Assembly (NCBI GenBank): GCA_014380605.1
Contig: JACMJO010000004.1
Location: 1-8,589 of the forward strand
Direction: 5' to 3'
Source: Fimbriimonadaceae bacterium
Lineage (GTDB): Bacteria > Armatimonadota > Fimbriimonadia > Fimbriimonadales > Fimbriimonadaceae
Length of the DNA: 8,589 nucleotides
In this document: piece after piece, positions 1 through 5,606 of the stretch
Position numbering within the stretch: position 1 is the first letter of the stretch
Layout of the letters: the number at the start of each line of letters is the position of its first letter
Notes under the pieces: generated by a model
Database searches by the model: none
What the model was told of the DNA's origin: nothing
What the model saw: only the letters and a program-made list of their open reading frames with translations
Position numbers and translations under genes: made by a program

Positions 1-354
1 GACAAGCCCATCATCGTGGGGTATGAGGCTCAGTTGCTTGGAGCTTTGAACGACCCGACGGCGAACAAATCCCGGTTGAGTTCGGTGAAAACTCTCTATC
101 CGGTGCCTACGGTTTGGTCGAGCCATCCCCTCATCGTTCTCACCGATCAAGGCAAGCGCCTGCAACAGGCATTGTTAGACCCGAAGGTTCAAAAGATCGC
201 GTGGGAGAGATATGGGTTCCGTTCGGCGACCGGTCGCGATTCCGTGCCGCCGAACTTCAAGGCGCTGGGAGTGCCCACCAGCATCGATAACGTCATTGCT
301 TTACCCGGCGCCAAAGCGATGAAACGCATTTTGGCCGGACTGAGCCAAAACTAA
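1..354 (+). CDS. C-terminal part of a substrate-binding-like (ABC-type solute-binding) protein, 5'-truncated
   Basis: The reading frame is open from base 1 (Asp-Lys-Pro-Ile-Ile-Val...) and ends at TAA 352-354, so only the last 117 residues are present and the real start lies left of the window. The GTG at 16 is internal. The visible part contains YPVPTVWSSHPLIVL, then a helix-like stretch (GKRLQQALLDPKVQKIAWERYGFR). That order (Tyr-Pro...Thr...His-Pro, then 'LL.P.vQ..a...GFR') is what I know from the C-terminal lobe of bacterial extracellular solute-binding proteins of the SBP_bac_11 kind. From the family one would expect a lipoprotein or periplasmic receptor, but no signal peptide or transporter partner can be seen. 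The gene converges on the next gene and their stop codons overlap. The family call is moderate and the ligand is unknown. Confidence 0.6.
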   Translation, partial: DKPIIVGYEAQLLGALNDPTANKSRLSSVKTLYPVPTVWSSHPLIVLTDQGKRLQQALLDPKVQKIAWERYGFRSATGRDSVPPNFKALGVPTSIDNVIALPGAKAMKRILAGLSQN

Positions 355-851
355 CCGCTCTTGCCGCCAGCCTTTCCGCCCTTGGGAGGAGCGCCAGCGG
401 GTCCTCGGCCAGGTGCGCCTGGCTTGCCTGCGCCAGGACCGCCAGGGCCTCGCTGTCGGCTTCGCATCTCGTCAAGCTTCTTGGCTTGGTCTTTGGTAAG
501 AATCGTCTTGAGCTTCTTGTTGGTGTCTTCGCGCATCTTTCCAAATGCTGCCATCTTCTGCTCGCGGGTCATCTTCTTGTCGTCCATCAGGGCTTTCTGC
601 TTGGGTGCGCTGGCTTTGTAAACGGCAAGGACCTTCTTCTTCTGGTCGGCCGTCAGCTTGAGTTCTTTGGATAGTCGCTCGACGCGCTCTTCGGGAGTTC
701 GCGAACGGAATCCGCCGCCAGGTCCTCCCTGTCCGCCGGGTCTACCGACTCCGGGCCCGCCTTGGCCTGGACCGGCTTTGGCCCCGCCTTGTGCAAGCGC
801 AGCTCCACCAACGACTAACATTGCCGCAATTAGAATTGCTTTCAGATTCAC
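351..851 (-). CDS. Small exported Gly/Pro-rich protein with LTxxQ motifs (Spy/CpxP-like)
   Basis: The product is 166 aa. I place the start at GTG 851-849, because AGGAG lies 7 nt before it and translation then opens with a clean Sec signal peptide (MNLKAILIAAMLVVGGAALA, cleavage expected after Ala20). Starts further upstream would put 18 polar and basic residues in front of it. The mature protein has a Gly/Pro-rich arm (22-48), a charged helical core (50-134) and a second Gly/Pro/Lys-rich tail (135-166). The core carries LTADQ at 66-70, the variant MTREQ at 94-98 and LTKDQ at 118-122. Repeated LTxxQ is the hallmark of Spy/CpxP periplasmic chaperone-type proteins. It contains no Cys, and only the core resembles Spy. 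Its role in envelope stress or protein binding is inference. It lies 87 bp downstream of the aminopropyltransferase gene on the same strand. Confidence 0.72.
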   Translation of the reverse strand: MNLKAILIAAMLVVGGAALAQGGAKAGPGQGGPGVGRPGGQGGPGGGFRSRTPEERVERLSKELKLTADQKKKVLAVYKASAPKQKALMDDKKMTREQKMAAFGKMREDTNKKLKTILTKDQAKKLDEMRSRQRGPGGPGAGKPGAPGRGPAGAPPKGGKAGGKSG

Positions 852-858
852 TTTATTT

Positions 859-863
859 CTCCT
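859..863 (-). promoter_or_regulatory. Shine-Dalgarno box that sets the GTG start of the LTxxQ protein
   Basis: On the - strand AGGAG is followed by 7 nt (aaataaa) and then GTG at 851. This is the strongest start signal in this part of the window and decides the start against the upstream in-frame ATG codons. Confidence 0.75.
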
Positions 864-872
864 AGGGGTATC

Positions 873-888
873 CATGCCCGTCGGCATG
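873..888. repeat. Short inverted repeat (6-bp arms, 4-nt loop) upstream of the LTxxQ gene
   Basis: CATGCC (873-878), loop CGTC and GGCATG (883-888) form a perfect 6-bp stem. It lies about 22 bp upstream of the GTG start and about 10 bp upstream of the ribosome-binding site. No T-run follows on either strand, so it does not look like a terminator. It could be an operator-like palindrome or a leader hairpin, or chance. The rest of the 852-938 spacer shows no convincing promoter hexamers. Confidence 0.35.
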
Positions 889-938
889 AATGGAACGTTC
901 ATCAAGTTTTAACGCATTTGGGCGATGAAAGTGCACTC

Positions 939-1772
939 TCAAAATGCCAATGTTGAAAAAGCATAGGCCCAGGTAGCCTCGTTGAGATATCTGAGGTTCA
1001 ACGAGCCTGCCTTGGTCGCAGGGAACTTCATAGAAACTTCAGCTTTCTTGCTGGCCCAGCAATAGCCTGAGAAGCCACCGAAGGACGGGATGATTGCCTG
1101 GTAGCTTCCGGTCTTCGGAAAAACTCGCGCAAACATAGATTGGATCGCCTCCAGCGAATAGGGGCAAAAAAGGAGGTTGTCGGCTTGGGTTACAAGAATT
1201 CCGTTCTCCGAAAGAGCGTTGGAGCAATCTCGGTAGAACTCATCGGTGAATAGCATTTCGCTCAACGCACCGTCTTCCTCCTCGTAGGTGTCGGTTGAAT
1301 CGGCGACGATCAGGTCGTATTTTCGGTTGGCGCCCTTAACGAAAGGAAAAGCATCTCCAACGTGAACTTGCATTCTGGGGTCGTCGAATGCGCCATCGCT
1401 GACACTTGGCAGGAACTCGCGGCTGGCTTCGATGACTCCAGCATCGATCTCAACCATATCGACGTGCTCAATGGTTGAGTGCTTGGCAAGTTCCCGGAGC
1501 ACACCGCCATCTCCACCGCCAATAACAAGCGCCATGCGCGGAGCGTCCATCGAAAGCAAGGGGATTTGGACTAGGCACTCGTGATAGGCATGTTCGTCCA
1601 GCTCGGTGAGTTGGATATGGTTGTCCAACAACAGGACCCGCCCGAAGACCTCAGTGTCGAGGATGTCGATGGTTTGAAAATCGGTCTTCCGGTGAAGGAC
1701 CTGCTCCTTCACCGAGGCGGTCATCGAGAGTTTGTCGCTGCGGATGGGAAAGGTGAGTCTGTCTGGAGCCAC
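939..1772 (-). CDS. speE: Spermidine synthase-like aminopropyltransferase
   Basis: The product is 277 aa, close to the usual 280-300. The family transfers an aminopropyl group from decarboxylated SAM to a diamine such as putrescine in the cytoplasm. Visible motifs are Gln33 in KTDFQTIDI, GRVLLLDNHIQLTE (44-57), DEHAYHE (59-65), the SAM-binding GGGDGG (85-90), VEID (107-110), GDAF (139-142), the catalytic-loop DSTD (158-161) and IPSFGGFSGYCWASK (228-242). After DSTD the usual P-x-G-P is replaced by a longer acidic segment (TYEEEDGALSEM), and the usual 'Q..SPW'-like segment reads QADNLLFCP, so the amine substrate may differ from putrescine. The start is GTG 1772, 9 bp after the msrA stop. The preceding AAAGG is too close to act as a standard ribosome-binding site, so translational coupling to msrA is likely. 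A start at Met17 would remove the N-terminal strand. No SAM decarboxylase or arginine/ornithine decarboxylase gene is in view. Confidence 0.85.
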   Translation of the reverse strand: MAPDRLTFPIRSDKLSMTASVKEQVLHRKTDFQTIDILDTEVFGRVLLLDNHIQLTELDEHAYHECLVQIPLLSMDAPRMALVIGGGDGGVLRELAKHSTIEHVDMVEIDAGVIEASREFLPSVSDGAFDDPRMQVHVGDAFPFVKGANRKYDLIVADSTDTYEEEDGALSEMLFTDEFYRDCSNALSENGILVTQADNLLFCPYSLEAIQSMFARVFPKTGSYQAIIPSFGGFSGYCWASKKAEVSMKFPATKAGSLNLRYLNEATWAYAFSTLAF

Positions 1773-1781
1773 CTTTCGAGT

Positions 1782-2282
1782 TTACTTGCGCCGGATGTGG
1801 CATGAGGCCATTCCGCGCTTGGCGAAATACTGCTGGTGGTACTCCTCGGCGTCCCAGAACGGACCTGCGGGAACAAGCTGCGTAACGATCGGACGGTCAA
1901 ATTCTCCATCTTTGGTCAGCTTGGCGATGATCCCCTGGGCGATCTCCTTTTGCTCGTCGGAATGGTAGAAGATGGCCGAACGATATTGATCCCCGACATC
2001 TGGTCCCTGACGGTTCAGCGTGGTGGGGTCGTGAAGGTTGAAGAACTCCTCAACAATCTGGCCAAAGCTGATAACTCCACTATCGAATTCAATCTCGATC
2101 GCCTCGGCATGCCCGGTGTCGCCATCGCAAACGTCGTGATACCCAGGAAGGCTCGTTGTTCCGCCGGTATATCCGACTTTGGTCTTTAGGACGCCATCCA
2201 TCTTGGCAAACTCAAACTCAACCCCCCAAAAACATCCGGCGGCAAGGGTTGCTGTCTCTCGATTTCCTTCTATCTCAATCAT
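1782..2282 (-). CDS. msrA: Peptide methionine-(S)-S-oxide reductase MsrA
   Basis: The product is 166 aa, a complete single-domain MsrA. It reduces methionine-S-sulfoxide in proteins or as the free amino acid, with electrons normally supplied by thioredoxin. The catalytic GCFWG motif is at 16-20 (nucleophile Cys17). GYTGG (38-42), a variant VCDGDTGHAEA (51-61), DPTTLNRQGPDVGDQYRS (85-102) and EEYHQQY (146-152) follow in family order. Cys161 in the C-terminal SCHIRRK is a candidate resolving cysteine. There is no signal peptide, so it should act in the cytoplasm, and no MsrB domain is fused. ATG 2282 is preceded by GAGG with 9-nt spacing. It is the first gene of a leftward unit with the aminopropyltransferase and is divergent from cutC. 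Confidence 0.95.
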   Translation of the reverse strand: MIEIEGNRETATLAAGCFWGVEFEFAKMDGVLKTKVGYTGGTTSLPGYHDVCDGDTGHAEAIEIEFDSGVISFGQIVEEFFNLHDPTTLNRQGPDVGDQYRSAIFYHSDEQKEIAQGIIAKLTKDGEFDRPIVTQLVPAGPFWDAEEYHQQYFAKRGMASCHIRRK

Positions 2283-2384
2283 ATTTATCTGCCTCGTTGA
2301 AAACGGCTCCCGCCAGGACGGAGTTCCATAGTCCTATTCTGGGCAACATAAGCGTATACCGGAAAGATTCGGGAAAATGATTGC
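2283..2384. promoter_or_regulatory. Divergent intergenic region between msrA and cutC
   Basis: These 102 bp must carry the promoters for both the leftward msrA unit and the rightward cutC unit, unless the genes are served from elsewhere. I see TATACC at 2355-2360 and TATTCT at 2335-2340 as possible + strand -10 elements, and TTGAAA at 2297-2302, but none of these combine at a 16-18 bp spacing. No palindromic operator or copper-box-like dyad is obvious. Confidence 0.3.
2292..2295 (-). promoter_or_regulatory. Ribosome-binding site of msrA
   Basis: GAGG on the - strand lies 9 nt before ATG 2282-2280, which supports the short N-terminus seen in the product. Confidence 0.55.
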
Positions 2385-3131
2385 GTGCCAAAGATACCGA
2401 TTGAGATCGTTTGCTGTTCGGTCGACGACTGCGTTGAAGCCGCCGAGGGTGGAGCAGATCGAATCGAGCTTTGCGGGGCCATCACGGTTGGGGGCCTGAC
2501 GCCGTCGATTGGGACGCTCATCGAGGCGAAGCGACGAGTTTCCTTGCCAATCGTCGCCATGGTGCGACCTCGGGGAGCGGGGTTTGCGTACTCGGAAGCC
2601 GAGTTCGGCAATATGGTGGCCGACGCCGACCAACTCTTGATTCACGGAGCCGACGGCTTGGTCTTTGGGGCGCTGAATGACGATGGAACTCTCAACGTGC
2701 TGAGGATGCGCCGGATCGTTGACTTAGTAGCGGACAAGGACAAGGTCTGCCATCGTTGCTTCGATGTGGTTCCCGATCCAGCCTACGCGCTTGAGCAACT
2801 AGTTGACCTTGGGATTACTAGGCTGTTGACGAGCGGCCAACGGGCGTTCGCGTCGGATGGAGCGCCGCTTATTAGGAAACTGGTGGAGCAAGCGGCAGGG
2901 CGGATTGAGATTCTTCCTGCCGGTGGCCTGAGAATGCACAATATCCTTGATTTCTTGCGGGAAACCGGGTGCCAATGCGTCCACCTGGCTCCCTTGATCG
3001 AGCAAACCGACCCTTCCACCCTCGGCAACCCGGAGATCGAATATGCGCCCACTTCCTTGCCCAAGGAGTCGGTGTTCCATCTCATCGATCGGGCGCAGGT
3101 TTCGGCGGTTGTGTCGGCCGTTCGCAATTAG
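2385..3131 (+). CDS. cutC: CutC family protein (copper homeostasis protein homologue, TIM barrel)
   Basis: The product is 248 aa, a normal full length for CutC. Family motifs appear in order: GGADRIELC (22-30), GGLTPS (36-41), MVRPRGAGFAYS (59-70), GADGLVFGAL (88-97), CHRCFDVVPDP (122-132, usually FHRAFD), RLLTSGQ (146-152) and the late barrel strand with LPAGG (177-181). There is no signal peptide, so it is cytoplasmic. The start is GTG 2385, the only start that gives the canonical N-terminus; the overlapping ATG at 2377 is out of frame and stops at once. A weak GGGA lies 10 nt upstream. Copper handling was inferred from E. coli mutants, where the phenotype was later traced to the sRNA MicL encoded within cutC, so the true function of the family is open. 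The protein is Cys-rich (10, 11, 16, 30, 122, 125, 196, 198). The glycosidase-like gene follows after 29 bp. Confidence 0.92.
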   Translation: MPKIPIEIVCCSVDDCVEAAEGGADRIELCGAITVGGLTPSIGTLIEAKRRVSLPIVAMVRPRGAGFAYSEAEFGNMVADADQLLIHGADGLVFGALNDDGTLNVLRMRRIVDLVADKDKVCHRCFDVVPDPAYALEQLVDLGITRLLTSGQRAFASDGAPLIRKLVEQAAGRIEILPAGGLRMHNILDFLRETGCQCVHLAPLIEQTDPSTLGNPEIEYAPTSLPKESVFHLIDRAQVSAVVSAVRN

Positions 3132-3160
3132 CCAGAGCGTAGCGTGTAAAGTTGCCGAGT

Positions 3161-4396
3161 ATGTCGGGACTTGCAGTTAGAGGCGTTTGGAGTGGGACGG
3201 GAGAATGCGGGACGAGTCGGGACTCGGTGGCGACATTCGTCGCTCGACTTGCCGATGTTGGCGTCAACGCCATCTTCATGGGAATCAAGGAAGGCGACGG
3301 TCGGCTGTGTTGGCCCAGCGAACGGTTTCCGCAGGCGGTCAAGGAGCCGTTCAGTTCGTTCGACCTCCCGGCGGTACTTCTCAATGAGTGCTCCAAACGA
3401 GATATTGCCCTGCATGCCTGGCTGATCGACTATTACGAGGGCGAGCAGGGCGCGGCGTACCGTGAGCACCCCGAATGGGCGGCTTTGGATGCCAAAGGAA
3501 AGCCAACTTGCGAGGAGAAGTTGCGCGGTCAGCGATATAGTTCGGCTTGGATGTGTGCGGCTAGGCGGCCGGGATATACCGACCAGTGGCTGGTTCCTAT
3601 CTATGCGGAACTGGCATCGCGCTATGAGTTCGCGTCGATCCACCACGACTACATCCGCTACCCAGGCGATCTGGCACCGGACCAGTATTGCTTCTGCGAC
3701 TACTGCCTAGAGGAGATCGTCCGGTTCGCGGGATTGATCAGCGAAGCCCATCCCGACGAGCCATTTCTCCATGAGCTCTATGATCGGGAGTACCTGGAAT
3801 CCCATTGGGAGCAAAGTCCCAGGGCTTTGCCGACAGCGTGGAGCCGGTGGCCACGAGATTGGAAGGCGAAGCACCTGTTGGAAGGGTCGTTCTTTCAGGG
3901 CGGACGAGCCGACCTTGACTACTTCTTCTATCTGTTCCGAACCGAGCACATCAATCGGTTTGCCCGCGAGTCTTATGAGGCCGTGAAGGCGATCAATCCC
4001 AAAACCAAGCTATCCGGGGCGATCTTTAAGAATCCGGTTCACAGCGGACGTTTCATTGGCCAAGACTGGCGGCAGTTCGGCAAGTGGATGGAGATCGCCG
4101 TGCCGATGGACTATCGCGACCACTTCCCAGGCACATTCGAGCAGTATCTGTCTTTGCTGGATGAAACGATCCGGCGGCAGAAGGTGTGGGCCGCTGAAAT
4201 GGAGTCGCTGTGGATCGGCGCGGCGATCAACTTTCTTTTCAAGGAGGAACCGAGCGGGCCTTACCCGGCGGAAAAGCTTGGCCAGGTTCTGAAAACCATC
4301 GCCGCGACTGAGGTCGATGGGGCAGTGCTGTTCTCGTCGGGGCAGTTTGATCGGTATGGAATCTGGGACTATCTGACAAAGAATGGATGGGCGTAG
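3161..4396 (+). CDS. Glycoside hydrolase-like TIM-barrel protein (GHL10/DUF187-type), cytoplasmic
   Basis: The product is 411 aa from ATG 3161. TTG 3152 is an in-frame alternative adding three residues, and an in-frame TAG at 3140 rules out longer forms. Neither start has a clear ribosome-binding site, so coupling to cutC 29 bp upstream is possible. The N-terminus RGVWSGTGE (7-15), then GVNAIFMGIKEGDGRLCWPS (34-53), ALHAWLIDYYEG (83-94) and IHHDYIRYPGD (160-170) follow the pattern I know from 'family 10' glycosyl-hydrolase-like proteins. There 'RGVW' opens the barrel and 'DYIRYP' ends a central strand. Directly after it YCFCDYC gives Cys177, 179 and 182, a cluster seen in several such barrels and possibly metal-binding. 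No signal peptide or membrane segment is present, which is unusual because relatives are often secreted. The catalytic acids and the substrate cannot be named from the sequence. Confidence 0.7.
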   Translation: MSGLAVRGVWSGTGECGTSRDSVATFVARLADVGVNAIFMGIKEGDGRLCWPSERFPQAVKEPFSSFDLPAVLLNECSKRDIALHAWLIDYYEGEQGAAYREHPEWAALDAKGKPTCEEKLRGQRYSSAWMCAARRPGYTDQWLVPIYAELASRYEFASIHHDYIRYPGDLAPDQYCFCDYCLEEIVRFAGLISEAHPDEPFLHELYDREYLESHWEQSPRALPTAWSRWPRDWKAKHLLEGSFFQGGRADLDYFFYLFRTEHINRFARESYEAVKAINPKTKLSGAIFKNPVHSGRFIGQDWRQFGKWMEIAVPMDYRDHFPGTFEQYLSLLDETIRRQKVWAAEMESLWIGAAINFLFKEEPSGPYPAEKLGQVLKTIAATEVDGAVLFSSGQFDRYGIWDYLTKNGWA

Positions 4397-4442
4397 AGGT
4401 GCGCGGCCCGGGATTGCGGTGGCGGGTGTTCAGTATTCGGTC

Positions 4443-4478
4443 TTCCCTAATTCCCTAATTCCCTAATTCCCTAATTCC
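4443..4478 (+). repeat. Tandem repeat (TTCCCTAA)x4 plus a partial copy
   Basis: Four perfect head-to-tail copies of the octamer TTCCCTAA fill 4443-4474, and a TTCC remnant (4475-4478) runs directly into the TTGACA box at 4479. It lies in the 138-bp spacer between the glycosidase-like gene and the asparaginase gene and is non-coding. Perfect short tandem repeats are prone to copy-number change by slipped-strand mispairing. The first 46 bp of the same spacer (4397-4442) show nothing recognisable. Confidence 0.9.
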
Positions 4479-4506
4479 TTGACACAAAACATTGAGGGGT
4501 TACGGT
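4479..4506 (+). promoter_or_regulatory. Candidate sigma70-type promoter (TTGACA / TACGGT)
   Basis: A consensus -35 TTGACA (4479-4484) is followed after 16 bp by TACGGT (4501-4506), which keeps the first, second and last bases of the -10 consensus. Transcription would start near 4513 and give a leader of about 20 nt without a Shine-Dalgarno sequence at proper spacing. The -35 box is perfect and the -10 is weak. Confidence 0.4.
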
Positions 4507-4522
4507 TTGGGGTCTAATCGCA

Positions 4523-4528
4523 TAGAAT
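4523..4528 (+). promoter_or_regulatory. Candidate -10 element for leaderless transcription of the asparaginase gene
   Basis: TAGAAT matches the TATAAT consensus at five of six bases and ends 6 nt before ATG 4535. A start of transcription at or next to that ATG would yield a leaderless mRNA, which fits the absence of any Shine-Dalgarno sequence before this gene. No good -35 lies 17 bp upstream. Confidence 0.4.
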
Positions 4529-4534
4529 CGCTCT

Positions 4535-5605
4535 ATGCCACTTGACCTTTCACGACGCGAGTTCCTTCAGGCCGGAGCAGCAGTTGCCGTTGCGCCAACA
4601 ATCATTCTCCCCCAAGGGGTGAAGCCGGTCGTTATCTCGTCTGGCAATGGGAATCAGTTCAAGAATGGGGGTACCGAGACCTGCGTAGCGCGGGCGTTTC
4701 GGTTGATGACGAGCGGCACCGACGTGCTGGAGTCCCTCATCGCCGGGGTCAACATTGTGGAGTTGGACCCTCTCGACACGAGCGTCGGTTATGGCGGGCT
4801 CCCCAATGCGCACGGCATCGTCCAGCTCGACTCCTGTTGTATGCACGGACCTAAGAAGTGGGCGGGAGGAGTTGCTTCCATCGAGGGTGTCCGAACGCCT
4901 TCAAAGGTTGCCTATATCGTGGCTTCCTCCACCGATCACCACCTGCTTGTCGGGAAGGGCGCCAAAGATTTCGCCCGCAACATGGGGCTAGAGATCGAGG
5001 CCGACCTCAATACGGAGCGCTCACGTGCCGCCTGGTTGGAGTGGATGCGGCGAACCGATCCTGGTCACTATTTGGACCCGAATAAGCGAGGCGACGGATT
5101 GGAAGCCACCTTGCAGATGTCTAGAGAAGGATGGATTGACCCCGAGCATGTTTGGGGGACCATCAACTGCAACGGCATTAACCCGAAGGGAGAAGTCGCC
5201 GGAGTGACGACCACCAGCGGATTAGCCTTCAAGATTCCGGGGCGGGTCGGGGATTCCCCAATTCTTGGCGCGGGATTGTATGTGGACAATGCGGTCGGAG
5301 CGGCGGGATCGACGGGTCGAGGGGAAGCAAACCTCTACAATCTTTGCTCCTATCTGGTCGTGGAGGAGATGCGTCGAGGGAAGAGCCCGAAGGACGCGGG
5401 GATGGAGGCATTGAAGCGGGTAGCCGCTAATACAGTCGAGAAAAGGCTCCTGAATGAGCGAGGACGACCGGCTTTTGGGCTTAACTTCTATGTGCTGGAT
5501 GCCAAGGGTAGGCATGCTGGAGTGGCGATGCAGGGTGGAGCGAAGTATGCGGTCTGCGACGAGAATGGACCGCGGCTTGAGAATTGCGAGGCGTTGTTCG
5601 CTTAG
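4535..5605 (+). CDS. Tat-exported N4-(beta-N-acetylglucosaminyl)-L-asparaginase (glycosylasparaginase), Ntn-hydrolase
   Basis: The product is 356 aa. This family cleaves the amide bond between Asn and N-acetylglucosamine, or related aspartyl amides, after autoproteolysis into two chains. The leader has the twin-arginine motif SRREFL (6-11) followed by a short hydrophobic stretch, so export in folded form is expected. The alpha-chain region has GNGNQFKNGGTE (37-48), VGYGGLPN (84-91) and a KVAYIVASSTDH segment (124-135). The predicted cleavage is at Gly208-Thr209 in HVWGTINC, making Thr209 the nucleophile. The beta chain has GVTTTSGLAFKIPGRVGDSP (223-242; Arg237 and Asp240 are the expected ligand-binding pair), GAGLYVDN (245-252) and GSTGRGE (258-264). 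ATG 4535 is the only start that includes the Tat motif, and it has no Shine-Dalgarno sequence. It converges on the C45-type gene with one base between the stops. Substrate specificity is inferred. Confidence 0.9.
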   Translation: MPLDLSRREFLQAGAAVAVAPTIILPQGVKPVVISSGNGNQFKNGGTETCVARAFRLMTSGTDVLESLIAGVNIVELDPLDTSVGYGGLPNAHGIVQLDSCCMHGPKKWAGGVASIEGVRTPSKVAYIVASSTDHHLLVGKGAKDFARNMGLEIEADLNTERSRAAWLEWMRRTDPGHYLDPNKRGDGLEATLQMSREGWIDPEHVWGTINCNGINPKGEVAGVTTTSGLAFKIPGRVGDSPILGAGLYVDNAVGAAGSTGRGEANLYNLCSYLVVEEMRRGKSPKDAGMEALKRVAANTVEKRLLNERGRPAFGLNFYVLDAKGRHAGVAMQGGAKYAVCDENGPRLENCEALFA

Positions 5606-5606
5606 G

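Noticed and set aside
852..905. Longer N-terminus for the LTxxQ protein from upstream ATG codons
   Set aside because: It would place charged residues before the signal peptide and the AGGAG box inside the coding region; GTG 851 fits both better.
361..912. Several + strand open frames opposite the LTxxQ gene
   Set aside because: They are antisense to a gene with a good ribosome-binding site and signal peptide; their low-complexity composition is the complement of its Gly/Pro-rich arms.
2799..3646. - strand open frames opposite cutC and the glycosidase-like gene
   Set aside because: No family motifs, no start signals, and they overlap well-supported genes on the other strand.
4443..4478. Telomere-like CCCTAA repeat or CRISPR-like array
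   Set aside because: The unit is an 8-mer without spacers, in only four copies inside an intergenic region flanked by ordinary genes; resemblance to telomeric CCCTAA is coincidental.
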